Shown here piece after piece: positions 1 through 9,238 of a stretch of 64,000 bases of DNA. The notes below the pieces were generated by a model. It had not been told where the DNA came from and made no database searches. It saw only the letters and a list, made by a program, of their open reading frames with translations. The stretch comes from GW2011-AR15 sp964428335 (GTDB lineage: Archaea > Nanobdellota > Nanobdellia > Woesearchaeales > GW2011-AR15). Each line of letters begins with the position of its first letter. Within the stretch, counting starts at the first letter, position 1. The DNA is taken from assembly GCA_964428335.1 (NCBI GenBank), contig CAYRXW010000005.1, positions 1-64,000 on the forward strand. The letters run 5' to 3'. Both the position numbers and the translations under genes were made by a program.

Positions 1-991
1 TTGGGTGTGTACAGTCATTCCTGCATGCGTCATTGTTATTTGTGTTACCATCATCACACTGCTCGCTTGACTGCTTAACTGCATCTCCGCAGTATGTGCA
101 TGCATCATTTCCTGTTGTCCTGCATATCCCATTTGCCAGGTTTCCTGTATCTACATTATTTGTGCAGATGTCATCCCTTGTTGCGCCGTTTGGCTCGCAT
201 GTCTTTGAATTGCCGTCATTACAGATGCTATCCCCGCAGTATGGTGCTGGGACTGTAACAGTTACCTCTAAATATTTATAATTACTTGGCTGGGCACACT
301 TGCAGTCATTTTCCATCCTTGTTGCAATTCTGAAAGTGTATGTTCCTGGCTCAAGAACAGTATAATCATAAACAGGTGAGTACATCTCATTCCAGTTAAT
401 TGTTACAAATTCGTGCTCTTCATAAACCACGTTTGAATATCCATCCTTATACACTGTAAAATAAACATCTACTTTTGAATTGAAATAAGGATCAAGTTCT
501 GAAGGAATATATTTAACAAGGGTTCCTCCTACATCCCAAGCGCTTCTTAAATTTGCTGTGACAGAAACTGATGTCCCTGGAAGAACAACATCTGCAGTGC
601 TTTTTTGAATATTTTCAACCATTGAACCGCATACATTGCCTGGTGTCTTTGAGAAAGATAATGTTTTTGTTATTGATCCTAGGTTTCCGTCTCCATATAA
701 TTTTTCAGAAGTTATTTTTGGAACAGAACAGCTATTCTGATCATAATGAAATAATAACCATGTTGCTGGATTTGCCTGTGTTCCTGAACCTGCAAAACTC
801 ATCAGATTTGATGAAGATGGTCCTTTTATCTCATAAGAGTTCATCGCGTTGCATGTAGTATCTGTACATTTATAAGATCTTGAAACAAAATTAATGTTTC
901 CGTTGTAAAGTGTCTGAGCACTAAAGGCTGCTGAAACAGATGCTGTAAATACAACTAACAGGAAAATGAATATAGGGGTTGTTTTTTTCAT
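1..991 (-). CDS. Partial secreted Cys-rich protein (C-terminus off the left edge)
   Basis: The reading frame is open from an ATG at 991 to base 1, about 330 codons, and continues beyond the window. The N-terminus is a typical signal peptide (MKKTTPIFIFLLVVFTASVS), so export is likely. Residues ~30-230 have no motif I recognise. From residue ~235 the chain becomes Cys-rich, with CGDSICNDG and then SEQCDDGNTNNNDACRNDC, the DUF4215-type Cys-rich repeat of secreted and surface proteins. A GAGGT ribosome-binding site sits 7 bases before the ATG. The stop of the 874-residue gene upstream lies only 11 bases away, so the two form an operon. The function is unknown; a structural or adhesive surface role is inference. 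Confidence 0.85.
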   Translation of the reverse strand, partial: MKKTTPIFIFLLVVFTASVSAAFSAQTLYNGNINFVSRSYKCTDTTCNAMNSYEIKGPSSSNLMSFAGSGTQANPATWLLFHYDQNSCSVPKITSEKLYGDGNLGSITKTLSFSKTPGNVCGSMVENIQKSTADVVLPGTSVSVTANLRSAWDVGGTLVKYIPSELDPYFNSKVDVYFTVYKDGYSNVVYEEHEFVTINWNEMYSPVYDYTVLEPGTYTFRIATRMENDCKCAQPSNYKYLEVTVTVPAPYCGDSICNDGNSKTCEPNGATRDDICTNNVDTGNLANGICRTTGNDACTYCGDAVKQSSEQCDDGNTNNNDACRNDCTHP

Positions 992-1002
992 TTTTTTACC
1001 TC

Positions 1003-3627
1003 TTATGGATCAACAATGATTATTTCTTCTTCTTCTATTATCCTTCCACCTTCTTCTGATGGCTGTTCTTCTGGTGGATTTCTTACTTTTTCTTTTACAC
1101 CACATATGACTGCTTCTTCTGTAACAGTCAAATCTTCTGTATCATTAGGTGAATATTGATGTGGATCTAGCGATTTTGACCCTTTAGGGAAAGTAAAATC
1201 AAAGCCTCCAACTGCTTGTATCATTTCATCTAAAGTGTAGCACAAATAATCCCATGCCTGGTGATGCCTGTCAATTCCTGTGTTGGTCTTTACATAACCT
1301 GGAAATTGAGGTATAAAATGGTGGATGGCGTCTGAAAACATTGTTGCTACACCATCATTGTCTGTCTTAAGAATAACCGGTGTTTGATGGTCAGCATCTG
1401 TAACTTTTATTTCTACCCCTTTATCAAGCCTAAATGGTGCATTCCAAACACTTTGCGGACTAATATAACCCTGTTTATCCAACTTGACTTCTGCCTGATA
1501 TACAATTCTATCTGTCCTGTCTAAAGAAACACCTGCTACATGCTGAGCTCTTGCCTCAATATAGGTTGTATCATTTGCATTTTGTGCAGTATGCATAAAT
1601 CCACCAAGAAGTGTTGCAAAACCATATCCATCCGGATGCTGGTTAGTACCTGCAAAAGTAGTGCCTGTCATATCTGCCAAAGTGTATGTCTGGTAATATT
1701 TTCCTTCAAAATTGACAATCTGCATAGGCAAGCCCTGATTGTTTGCAAAATTGCTTAAATCTACTCTCTGTATTGCAAGATATGGCGAAACCCAGCTGAA
1801 ATTTCCTCCCTGAGAAATTGTCCCGTCATTATTCACTTTCTGGATCCTGAATATTACATTATTGAAGATTCCATCATCTGTCCCATCATAGTCAGCTGAG
1901 TTTATTTCCCATGCTGCAACACTTCCTGGACCGCTTGCTCTTGAAAAATCAAAATTTGAATTAGTAGCTACATTTTCAAGTGTAGATAAAGCATGATTGT
2001 TTCCAAGGTAAAGCAAATCATCTGAGATTGGGGTAAATGTTGTTCCATTATACTGGCCTATCTGGATTACAACCTCTGGCAAATCAAAGGCTTTTCCAAG
2101 CAATGGAATTGCATTGGCCAGGTAAAAGTTGCTTGATGTCAGATTCTGTATTGCTGCTGTCATCCCTTCCTGTTTTGGATCAATTAAAACGGATCTTTCA
2201 ACATTGAAAGTGTAAACTGCTGCATCAGCTGCTGGCTCAATGTTATTTTGCAGGTAGCCTGAACTCAAATGGCTATTTGAATGTACTGCAGAGAAATCAT
2301 TCTGCCTCATCACTGGGTTATTTTTTTCAACAACTACTGCTTCTTCAGAATTTGTTCCTGAAATCAATGCGTTATAGAAATTTGCTGCCAGAACATTATC
2401 AAACTGCCTTGGCTCGCTTGAAACGTTATTTGTACTTGCTCTTCCAAGTGAATTATGCACTAATGTTCCGGATGCTTTTTGTCCATGAACTTCTGAATTT
2501 TCTTTTAAGTCAATCCCAATAACATTTAATATACCTGTCAATAGATCTCCAAAATCAATTGGCTTGTCATTTTCCTCTGTTGTTTTATCATACCTGATAG
2601 GCATTGCATGGACCTTTGATGCTCTCTCTCTTGGCTGTGAAACGTCCTTAACTGCTGAGGATTCATTATTGAAGTTCTTTGCAACAAGGGAACCCATCTG
2701 TGCATAATCTGCAAGAACACTGACAAATTTCCCTGTACTATATGCTGCTCTTGAGATTGTACTTCCATTGCTAGAGCCTGCATTCATGCTAAGCTCACCA
2801 ACAAATTTAGCTGCCATTGGAACAATGATAACTGGATCAAATCCATACATTGCCATCTGGCCAACTGATGCTCCTGCCTGTGTTAGCTTTTCAAGTTTTG
2901 TTCCTCTAGCATAATAATTTAAAACGTCTGTACCTACACCTATGCTTCCACCAATTAACTTGCTTGTTCCATAAGCTACGCCTGCTGCTGCAAGCCCTCC
3001 TGCAATAAGAGGTGTAGCTGCTATTGCTGCTGCTGTAACAATTGATTTTACGGATTTGCTTGGCCTTATTACATCCATCCAGTTTTTGCCAGAACTGCTT
3101 CTGATTTCATATGCTGCATTAGTGTAGCCTGCTGAAGTTATACCAGAAACTTTACCTGTGCTTTCTGTTGCATAATGTGCTGTAAATCCAGTTAGTGCTT
3201 TTTCAACATCTCCGCTTGTTTTTGAAATTTTTTGTTCTAGTGATGCTGCACTTATACTGTTTTCTCCACTTTGCACTTCATCTCTTAAAACCTTTGCTAC
3301 CTGAAGCATTTCATCGCTGCTCATGCTATATGAAAACCCAGGAATTGTTCTTCCAACCCTTTCTAAAGACCTTCCTACAGTTCCAAAAAATGAATTTGGC
3401 TGGTATGAATCAACTAAATCTGTCAGTGTCTGACCATCAAAAAAATCAATATTCCCATTATATTTAGCTGCATTTTTTTTCCTTAGCTGCTTTGCAGCTT
3501 TTTCTTCAAATTCGTTGTGCTTAATTTTTGAAGTTGCTGCGTAATGCCTTTGATGCAAAGAATAGCCCTGACCAGATGAATTTGCCATCTCAGAAACATA
3601 AGTTTTAACAACATTTACAAGTCCCAT
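1003..3627 (-). CDS. Large hypothetical protein (874 residues)
   Basis: I do not recognise a family. There is no N-terminal signal peptide. A long Ala/Gly-rich hydrophobic stretch at residues ~190-230 could be one or two membrane segments or a glycine-zipper helix. The part before it is polar and helical (residues 30-190). The part after it (residues ~440-830) looks beta-rich, with many Asn, Thr and aromatic residues. The C-terminus is acidic (EEGGRIIEEEEIIIVDP). A strong GGGGAGAG ribosome-binding site precedes the ATG, and a TATA-like TTTAAATATA lies ~60 bases upstream on the coding strand, inside an AGT-repeat region. It is first in an operon with the Cys-rich secreted protein. With that neighbour, a cell-envelope role is plausible but unproven. 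Confidence 0.85.
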   Translation of the reverse strand: MGLVNVVKTYVSEMANSSGQGYSLHQRHYAATSKIKHNEFEEKAAKQLRKKNAAKYNGNIDFFDGQTLTDLVDSYQPNSFFGTVGRSLERVGRTIPGFSYSMSSDEMLQVAKVLRDEVQSGENSISAASLEQKISKTSGDVEKALTGFTAHYATESTGKVSGITSAGYTNAAYEIRSSSGKNWMDVIRPSKSVKSIVTAAAIAATPLIAGGLAAAGVAYGTSKLIGGSIGVGTDVLNYYARGTKLEKLTQAGASVGQMAMYGFDPVIIVPMAAKFVGELSMNAGSSNGSTISRAAYSTGKFVSVLADYAQMGSLVAKNFNNESSAVKDVSQPRERASKVHAMPIRYDKTTEENDKPIDFGDLLTGILNVIGIDLKENSEVHGQKASGTLVHNSLGRASTNNVSSEPRQFDNVLAANFYNALISGTNSEEAVVVEKNNPVMRQNDFSAVHSNSHLSSGYLQNNIEPAADAAVYTFNVERSVLIDPKQEGMTAAIQNLTSSNFYLANAIPLLGKAFDLPEVVIQIGQYNGTTFTPISDDLLYLGNNHALSTLENVATNSNFDFSRASGPGSVAAWEINSADYDGTDDGIFNNVIFRIQKVNNDGTISQGGNFSWVSPYLAIQRVDLSNFANNQGLPMQIVNFEGKYYQTYTLADMTGTTFAGTNQHPDGYGFATLLGGFMHTAQNANDTTYIEARAQHVAGVSLDRTDRIVYQAEVKLDKQGYISPQSVWNAPFRLDKGVEIKVTDADHQTPVILKTDNDGVATMFSDAIHHFIPQFPGYVKTNTGIDRHHQAWDYLCYTLDEMIQAVGGFDFTFPKGSKSLDPHQYSPNDTEDLTVTEEAVICGVKEKVRNPPEEQPSEEGGRIIEEEEIIIVDP

Positions 3628-3671
3628 TTTTCTCTCCCCTTAATCATTTTTATTAATTGTAATTAAGGCGT

Positions 3672-3725
3672 AGTAAAAACAAGTTATATTTAAAACTTTA
3701 GAAAACAACTACTATAAAATAGTTA
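3672..3725. promoter_or_regulatory. AGT-rich operator-like array upstream of the 874-residue gene
   Basis: AGTAA (3672-3676) and AGTTA (3682-3686) are spaced exactly 10 bases apart. An inverted pair follows: AACTAC at 3708-3713 and AGTTAC at 3721-3726. The second repeat overlaps the TATA box of the minus-strand gene (centre ~3690). The arrangement resembles the array in front of the ribbon-helix-helix gene at 54060. Binding is inference. Confidence 0.45.
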
Positions 3726-3746
3726 CAAAATAAAATTAAAAAATAA

Positions 3747-5708
3747 TTAATTTAACTTCACTTCCCTATATATGACTCTCTTGTAATAATCATTGCCTAC
3801 TGTCACTCTAAGTGAAGTGAACCCTTGCTCTGGAATTGGAATATCAAATGATTTTACATCTGTTTCCCCGCTTTCAAGGACTTTGATGAGCTCAGTCCTT
3901 TTTTCCATGCTTCCAAGGTCAACTGTAATCTTTAAGTCCTTCATCTCTTCTGCATTATTGTTTGTAACTTCAGCTTTTATTTCGAAGGTCTTATCTGATG
4001 CAGCCTCGTCATATTCCAGCTCTACAAACAATGCCTGCCTTGAGGTATAAACACCTTTGTCATCTGTCTCTGTATTACAGTCATCGTCCCTGTCATTGTT
4101 CTTCACTTCGTACGCATTTGGATGCACTTCTTTATTCCAGTCATCGCAATCAACGTCTCCATTATATCCGTCTCCGTCCCTGTCTTCATCACATGCATTT
4201 CCAAAGCCATCGTTATCGCTGTCTACCTGGGTTGGGTTGCTAACGCCTGGGCATGTGTCTACATCATCGCATGCTCCATCCTTATCTACATCTATGCAGT
4301 CATCGCACCTGTCATCAAACATGTCTTTGTCCATGTCCTGCATCTGGGAAACATCATACATACAGCTTCCGTTTCCACAGAAATAATTCCTGTATTCCAT
4401 ACCTGTTGCTGTGCATTTCCTTCCGTTGCAAAGTCCCTGTGAATCCTCACAATACTTGCATTTTTCATATTTGAATTCATAGCATCCATCTTTCTTGCTG
4501 CAGTCATACTGCTCGAATGAATGATCGTTTCCAATGCATATCGCCTGCATAAGTATATCTGAATTCAGGCAGTAATCATATATGTCTCCAGGATCATATG
4601 CGCAGAAAGGATATTCCTGCTCTACACATGATTCTTCATCATGGACAAACTCCTGCACAAACACATCCTTGTTTGTGTGCTCTATACAGATATCAGCACC
4701 GCATGATTCTATGTTCTTTGTTGATTTCTCTTCAAAACAGTAAGCATTTCCATTGTCTTTACAGCCTCTGTCTGTAGTCTCTTCAACTATATATTCACCG
4801 TTGCAGAACTCGCTGCTTGAATCGCTTCCGCATTCGTCAACTTTTTCATCTTCCCTTGTTGTGTCTGTGTAACATGCTCCTGTTGATTCCTTGCACCCTC
4901 TTACTGTGCATTCTGTGCTTGAATAGACATCATCATTCTTACAGTATGTATCTCCTGAACATGTTGTCTCTCCGCAATCTGTTGTCTTCACTTTCTCTGT
5001 ATAGCTGTATGAATCACAGTAATCATTGCCACTAGCTACCTTACAGAAGCCTTTTTCTACATCCCTATATCTTACTGAATCTTCATTTATGCATAAGTCA
5101 TATTCACTTGTTTTTGTGTATGAACAGTCTTTTTTAAATCCCCATTCTGTGCATGAATCTGAATCAAAGTTACCGCATACTTTCAGGTTGTCACCTGAGC
5201 ACATTAGTTCCCCATTGACACATTCATTTGTGCATGTTGGGGTGTTTACACATTTGCATGCATTGCATGAGTCCCTTGTGCCTGAATTCCCATCATTACA
5301 TTGTGAATCAAACTCACACTGTTCTGATGGCTGGTTTATTTCTCCATCCCCGCAATATGGTTCTGGTTCTGGTGCGCAGATGGTAAAAGGGTTACCACAT
5401 GATCCGCAGGTAGCTGATAAGCATTGTCCTGGTGCTGGCTGTAAATTCGGACAGTTGCATGCATCTTTTTCAACAACTGCATAAGGTGTTGCATCATCCC
5501 TTGGGCACCATCCCATATATCCGGTTCCCGGGTTATTCTCTGCTGCCTGCTTCACCTTATTTACTATATTAGTTGAGCCCCAGCTGCTTACTAAACCGCA
5601 GCCTGGCACTCCACCTCCTTCAACAACCTGACAGCCTTCAGCATAAGCGGCTGTAGCCATTACAATGCTTAGTATTAAAATCAACAGTGCGGTTATGAGT
5701 TTTTTCAT
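3747..5708 (-). CDS. Secreted Cys-rich protein with calcium-binding type-3 repeats
   Basis: A clear signal peptide (residues 1-23, ending ATAAYA) shows export. Residues ~25-465 are a long Cys-rich region, opening with a CGDGEINQPSEQC module like the DUF4215 units of the partial gene at the left edge. Residues ~470-550 hold Asp-rich thrombospondin type-3-like repeats (DKDGACDDVDTCPG; DSDNDGFGNACDEDRDGDGY) followed by a DCDDWN...DDDCN unit like the MopE-type metal-binding motif; these normally bind calcium. The last ~95 residues look like a beta-sandwich (CARDB/Ig-like). No C-terminal anchor is visible. A GAGGAG site precedes the ATG and a TATA box centres near 5753. Likely an extracellular structural or adhesive protein. 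Confidence 0.88.
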   Translation of the reverse strand: MKKLITALLILILSIVMATAAYAEGCQVVEGGGVPGCGLVSSWGSTNIVNKVKQAAENNPGTGYMGWCPRDDATPYAVVEKDACNCPNLQPAPGQCLSATCGSCGNPFTICAPEPEPYCGDGEINQPSEQCEFDSQCNDGNSGTRDSCNACKCVNTPTCTNECVNGELMCSGDNLKVCGNFDSDSCTEWGFKKDCSYTKTSEYDLCINEDSVRYRDVEKGFCKVASGNDYCDSYSYTEKVKTTDCGETTCSGDTYCKNDDVYSSTECTVRGCKESTGACYTDTTREDEKVDECGSDSSSEFCNGEYIVEETTDRGCKDNGNAYCFEEKSTKNIESCGADICIEHTNKDVFVQEFVHDEESCVEQEYPFCAYDPGDIYDYCLNSDILMQAICIGNDHSFEQYDCSKKDGCYEFKYEKCKYCEDSQGLCNGRKCTATGMEYRNYFCGNGSCMYDVSQMQDMDKDMFDDRCDDCIDVDKDGACDDVDTCPGVSNPTQVDSDNDGFGNACDEDRDGDGYNGDVDCDDWNKEVHPNAYEVKNNDRDDDCNTETDDKGVYTSRQALFVELEYDEAASDKTFEIKAEVTNNNAEEMKDLKITVDLGSMEKRTELIKVLESGETDVKSFDIPIPEQGFTSLRVTVGNDYYKRVIYREVKLN

Positions 5709-5737
5709 TTTTCTCCTCTTTTTCCCTTTTTTATGAT

Positions 5738-5813
5738 AGTTATTTACTATTATAAAGTAATAAATACTATATAAATCTTTCGTTTTTAGTTACTAGAAAG
5801 TAGTAAATTAACT
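5738..5813. promoter_or_regulatory. AGT/ACT inverted-repeat array in a divergent promoter
   Basis: Four AGT..ACT inverted pairs lie in this stretch: 5738-5748, 5756-5768, 5788-5794 and 5799-5813. They flank the TATA box of the minus-strand Cys-rich gene (centre ~5753) and sit just before the TATA box of the plus-strand geranylgeranyl reductase (CTATTTAATAAG, centre ~5817). They may control one or both genes. They resemble the array at 54006-54050. Confidence 0.45.
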
Positions 5814-5842
5814 ATTTAATAAGTGTTTCATTTATAAATAAT

Positions 5843-6967
5843 ATGAGGATAGATGTAATCGGGGCCGGACCTGCTGGCTGCTATGTTTCTTACCTTCTGG
5901 CAAAAAAAGGACATAGTGTGAAATTATATGACAAAAAGCCGAAAATCGGCTATCCTGTGCAGTGCACAGGGATATTAAGCGAATATTTCCTGAAAATTAT
6001 GCTGCCAAAAGAAGATTTTGTCTTAAATACTGTTGATAAAGCCAGAATATATGCACCAAATGGAAAATTCATTACTGTAAAAATAAAGAAAAATTATGTG
6101 GTCTGCAGGAAAAAATTTGATTCTTACCTGGGCAATATGGCAAAAGAAGCAGGAGTAAACATCCTGCTTGAGCATTCGTTTCATGGGATGAAAATTGATG
6201 GCAAAAATATAAGTTCTATAATCATGCACAAAAAAACCAGGAAAATATCTGTCTCTGGCGCATTGATAGGAGCAGATGGGCCGCTGAGCCCTGTTGCAAA
6301 ATCTGCAGGAATATATGGCAATAGGCAAATGATTATAGGAACGCAGATTGAAGCATATATGAAAAATGATAATGTGGTTGAATTTTATCCGTATATTGGA
6401 AGCTATGCGTGGATTGTACCAGTCAATAAGGATATAGTAAGAATTGGCGTGTCTGGCTATAAAGATACTGTCAGATTATTCAAGGAATTTGCAAGGGAAA
6501 AACTTGGAAAGGAATATAGCAAGAAAATCATTGAAAACCAGTCTGGAGTCATACCTTTGTTTAACCCAAAACTGACAATAAAGAAAGACAATATATATCT
6601 ATTAGGGGATGCTGCTAATTTTGTCAAAGCAACAACCGGAGGAGGGATAAACCAGGGGCTTAAGGCAGCAGAGATACTTTCAGAAAGTATGAATAAGTAT
6701 GATAAGGAAATAAAACGTAAGTTATTCCCTAATTTATATGTGCACCTCATTGCACATGAAATGATGAAAAATTTTTCTTATAAAGACTGGGATATGCTGA
6801 TAAATGACTTTTCAAGCAAAAAGCTAAAGAATATAATATATAGTGAAAGCAGGGATAATATAATAAGCATGATAGCAAAAATCATGCTTGCAAAGCCTTC
6901 TTTAATAAAATATGGAAAGCATTTTCCAGGAAGAGTTTTTTTAAGCACATTGACTGATTTGCTTTAG
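5843..6967 (+). CDS. Geranylgeranyl reductase family FAD protein
   Basis: This flavoprotein saturates the isoprenoid chains of archaeal ether lipids (digeranylgeranylglycerophospholipid reductase). The N-terminus has the FAD-binding GAGPAG at residues 7-12, then a conserved CTGILS segment at ~41-46, GADGPLSPV at 143-151 and the flavin-closing GDAANFVKATTGGGINQGL at 255-273. The length of 374 residues is usual for the family. The ATG lies 26 bases after a TATA box, so the message is probably leaderless. It stands just ahead of the mevalonate operon and shares a promoter region with the divergent Cys-rich gene. The family also includes chlorophyll and other isoprenoid reductases, but the archaeal lipid role fits this context best. 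Confidence 0.9.
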   Translation: MRIDVIGAGPAGCYVSYLLAKKGHSVKLYDKKPKIGYPVQCTGILSEYFLKIMLPKEDFVLNTVDKARIYAPNGKFITVKIKKNYVVCRKKFDSYLGNMAKEAGVNILLEHSFHGMKIDGKNISSIIMHKKTRKISVSGALIGADGPLSPVAKSAGIYGNRQMIIGTQIEAYMKNDNVVEFYPYIGSYAWIVPVNKDIVRIGVSGYKDTVRLFKEFAREKLGKEYSKKIIENQSGVIPLFNPKLTIKKDNIYLLGDAANFVKATTGGGINQGLKAAEILSESMNKYDKEIKRKLFPNLYVHLIAHEMMKNFSYKDWDMLINDFSSKKLKNIIYSESRDNIISMIAKIMLAKPSLIKYGKHFPGRVFLSTLTDLL

Positions 6968-7033
6968 ACCTAATTTTTGTGTTCTTTCACAACTTTTAAA
7001 AACATACTTCTAACCCAAAGGAAAGGGGTATTT

Positions 7034-8044
7034 ATGACAGGCATTGTTTCTTGGGGAAGTTACGTACCAAGATTTAGGATTAAAGTCAGGGAAATTGCAA
7101 AAGCTAATGGATTGGATAATTTTAGCTCTGAAGCTGAAAAAAGCCTCCCAGGAATTGATGAAGATACTGCAACTATGGCAGTTGAAGCAGCAAGAAATGC
7201 CCTGAAAGGATATGAAACTAAAGAGATAGGAGCGATTTATATCGGATCAGAAAGCCACCCATATGCAGTAAAGCCAACCTCAACAATAGTCGGGGAAGCG
7301 CTTGATATCGGGAATGATTATACAGCTGCAGATTTTCAGTTTGCATGCAAAGCCGGAACAGCTGCAATGCAGGCTGCCTTTGCAATGGTAAATTCAAAGC
7401 TAGTCAAATATGCAATATGCGGTGGAAGCGATACTGCACAAAGCAGCATCGGTGACAATTTAGAATATACCGCAGGGGCTGGAGCTGCAATGTTTTTAAT
7501 CGGTGAAAAGCCATGCGCAAAAATAAATCATACCTTGTCATACTCTTCAGATACACCTGATTTCTGGAGGAAAAAAAATGAGAAATACCCGCAGCATGCA
7601 GGAACATTCACTGGTGAACCTTCATACTTTAGGCACATCTCAAATGCAGTAACTAATTTGATGAAAAAAGCAAACTCAAAGCCTGGCGATTATGATTATG
7701 TAATATTCCACCAGCCAAATGACAAGTTCCCAAAAAAAGTTGCGAAAAAACTTGGATTTACAGATGAACAGATAAAGATTGGAATGCTGGTAAATGAAAT
7801 AGGGAATACTTATTCTGCATGCTCAATATTAGGCCTATGCGCGGTTTTAGATATTGCAAAGCCTAACCAGAGGATACTTCTGGCATCATATGGAAGCGGG
7901 GCCGGGAGCGACTGCTTTGATATCACAACTAATGAAAACATAACTGAAGTGCAGAAAAAAATGAAGAAAACTAAAGAATTTATCCATGATAAGATATTTG
8001 TTTCATATATTGATTATCTGAAAAATACAGGAAAACTAAAATGA
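7034..8044 (+). CDS. Hydroxymethylglutaryl-CoA synthase (archaeal type)
   Basis: Condenses acetyl-CoA with acetoacetyl-CoA to HMG-CoA, the second step of the mevalonate pathway. The chosen ATG (MTGIVSWGSYVPRFRI) matches the family start; an earlier in-frame start at 6977 adds 19 unlikely residues, and a GGAAAGGGG site precedes 7034. The nucleophilic Cys is in FQFACKAGTAAMQ (about Cys105), and the HQPND segment supplies the catalytic His. Length is 336 residues. The stop overlaps the thiolase start as ATGA, so the two are translationally coupled. In archaea this enzyme, the thiolase and a DUF35 protein form one complex that channels acetoacetyl-CoA, and all three lie here in that order. Confidence 0.93.
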   Translation: MTGIVSWGSYVPRFRIKVREIAKANGLDNFSSEAEKSLPGIDEDTATMAVEAARNALKGYETKEIGAIYIGSESHPYAVKPTSTIVGEALDIGNDYTAADFQFACKAGTAAMQAAFAMVNSKLVKYAICGGSDTAQSSIGDNLEYTAGAGAAMFLIGEKPCAKINHTLSYSSDTPDFWRKKNEKYPQHAGTFTGEPSYFRHISNAVTNLMKKANSKPGDYDYVIFHQPNDKFPKKVAKKLGFTDEQIKIGMLVNEIGNTYSACSILGLCAVLDIAKPNQRILLASYGSGAGSDCFDITTNENITEVQKKMKKTKEFIHDKIFVSYIDYLKNTGKLK

Positions 8045-9195
8045 ATAGGGTTGCTATTATAGGAATAGGTATGACCAAATTTGGCCAGCTTTTTGACAGG
8101 GATTTAAGTTCACTTGCTGTTGAAGCTGGAGCAAAAGCAATAAGGGATGCAGGCATAAGCCAAAAAGATGTTGAAGTGCTATACGGTGGCACCATGTCAG
8201 GAGGAATTTTCAACAATCAGGAACATTTGGGGAGCATGCTTTCAGACAAGCTTGGATTCAAGAACATACCTTCTGTAAGGGTTGAAGCTGCCTGTGCATC
8301 CGGAGGGCTAGCTTTAAGGCAGGGATATATTGATATTGCATCAGGGATGCATGATATTGCAGTTGTTGGAGGAGTTGAAAAAATGACAGACCTTACAACA
8401 AGCGGAGTTACAAAAGCACTTGCTACAGCAGCAGATTCTGAATCTGAAGGTATTTTTGGAGCAACATTCCCAGGTCTTTATGGGATGATTGCAAGACTCC
8501 ATATGCATAGATATAAGACAACAGAAGAGCAGATGGCTGAAGTTGCTGTGAAAAACCATGACAATGCACTGCTGAATGATTTTGCACACTTCCATAAAAG
8601 AATTACTGTAAGTGATGTTATGAAAAGCGGGTATATTGCAGACCCAATAAAGCTTCTAGATGCATCGCCAATTACTGATGGCGCTTCAGCGATTGTGCTT
8701 GCAAGTGAAAAAGTTGCAAAAAAATATTCTGACACACCGATATGGATTATGGGAAGCGGGCATGCAACTGATACAATAAGCCTGCATGACAGAGATGATT
8801 TGACAACACTAAAAGCTACTGTTATTGCAGCAAAAAGAGCATATGAACAAGCAAAAATAGAGCCAAAAGATATTGGTGTTGCTGAAGTGCACGACTGCTT
8901 TACGATTGCTGAACTTTTGGCCTTGGAAGATCTTGGTTTTGTAAAAAAAGGAGAAAGCGGGAAATTTACAGAAGAAGGACATACCAGGATAGGAGGAAGA
9001 ATCCCTATAAACACCTCAGGAGGATTAAAAGCCAAAGGACATCCTATTGGCGCATCAGGTGTTGCGCAGGCAATTGAAGCTGTGATGCAGCTTAGGAATG
9101 AAGCAGGAAAAAGAAATACAAATGCTAAAATTGCACTTACACATAATGTAGGAGGATCTGGCGGAACTGCTGTTGTTCACATATTTAAGAGATAA
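8041..9195 (+). CDS. Thiolase (acetyl-CoA C-acetyltransferase)
   Basis: Makes acetoacetyl-CoA from two acetyl-CoA, feeding the HMG-CoA synthase encoded just upstream. Visible signatures are the nucleophilic Cys at about 85 (EAACASGG), HDCFTIAE at ~284-291, GHPIGASG at 333-340 and the closing HNVGGSGGTA near 368-377. At 384 residues it fits the archaeal SCP-x-like thiolases rather than bacterial biosynthetic ones. It overlaps the preceding gene by four bases. A 13-codon reading frame (9198-9239) lies between its stop and the DUF35 gene; this is probably only a spacer. Confidence 0.92.
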   Translation: MNRVAIIGIGMTKFGQLFDRDLSSLAVEAGAKAIRDAGISQKDVEVLYGGTMSGGIFNNQEHLGSMLSDKLGFKNIPSVRVEAACASGGLALRQGYIDIASGMHDIAVVGGVEKMTDLTTSGVTKALATAADSESEGIFGATFPGLYGMIARLHMHRYKTTEEQMAEVAVKNHDNALLNDFAHFHKRITVSDVMKSGYIADPIKLLDASPITDGASAIVLASEKVAKKYSDTPIWIMGSGHATDTISLHDRDDLTTLKATVIAAKRAYEQAKIEPKDIGVAEVHDCFTIAELLALEDLGFVKKGESGKFTEEGHTRIGGRIPINTSGGLKAKGHPIGASGVAQAIEAVMQLRNEAGKRNTNAKIALTHNVGGSGGTAVVHIFKR

Positions 9196-9238
9196 AAATG
9201 AAAAATATGATAAGGTATGATGAAAAGGTGCTTGTTTA

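Noticed and set aside
5026..5484. Plus-strand open frame of 152 codons opposite the Cys-rich gene
   Set aside because: It mirrors a Cys-codon-rich gene, has no ribosome-binding site or family, and its composition is that of an antisense shadow.
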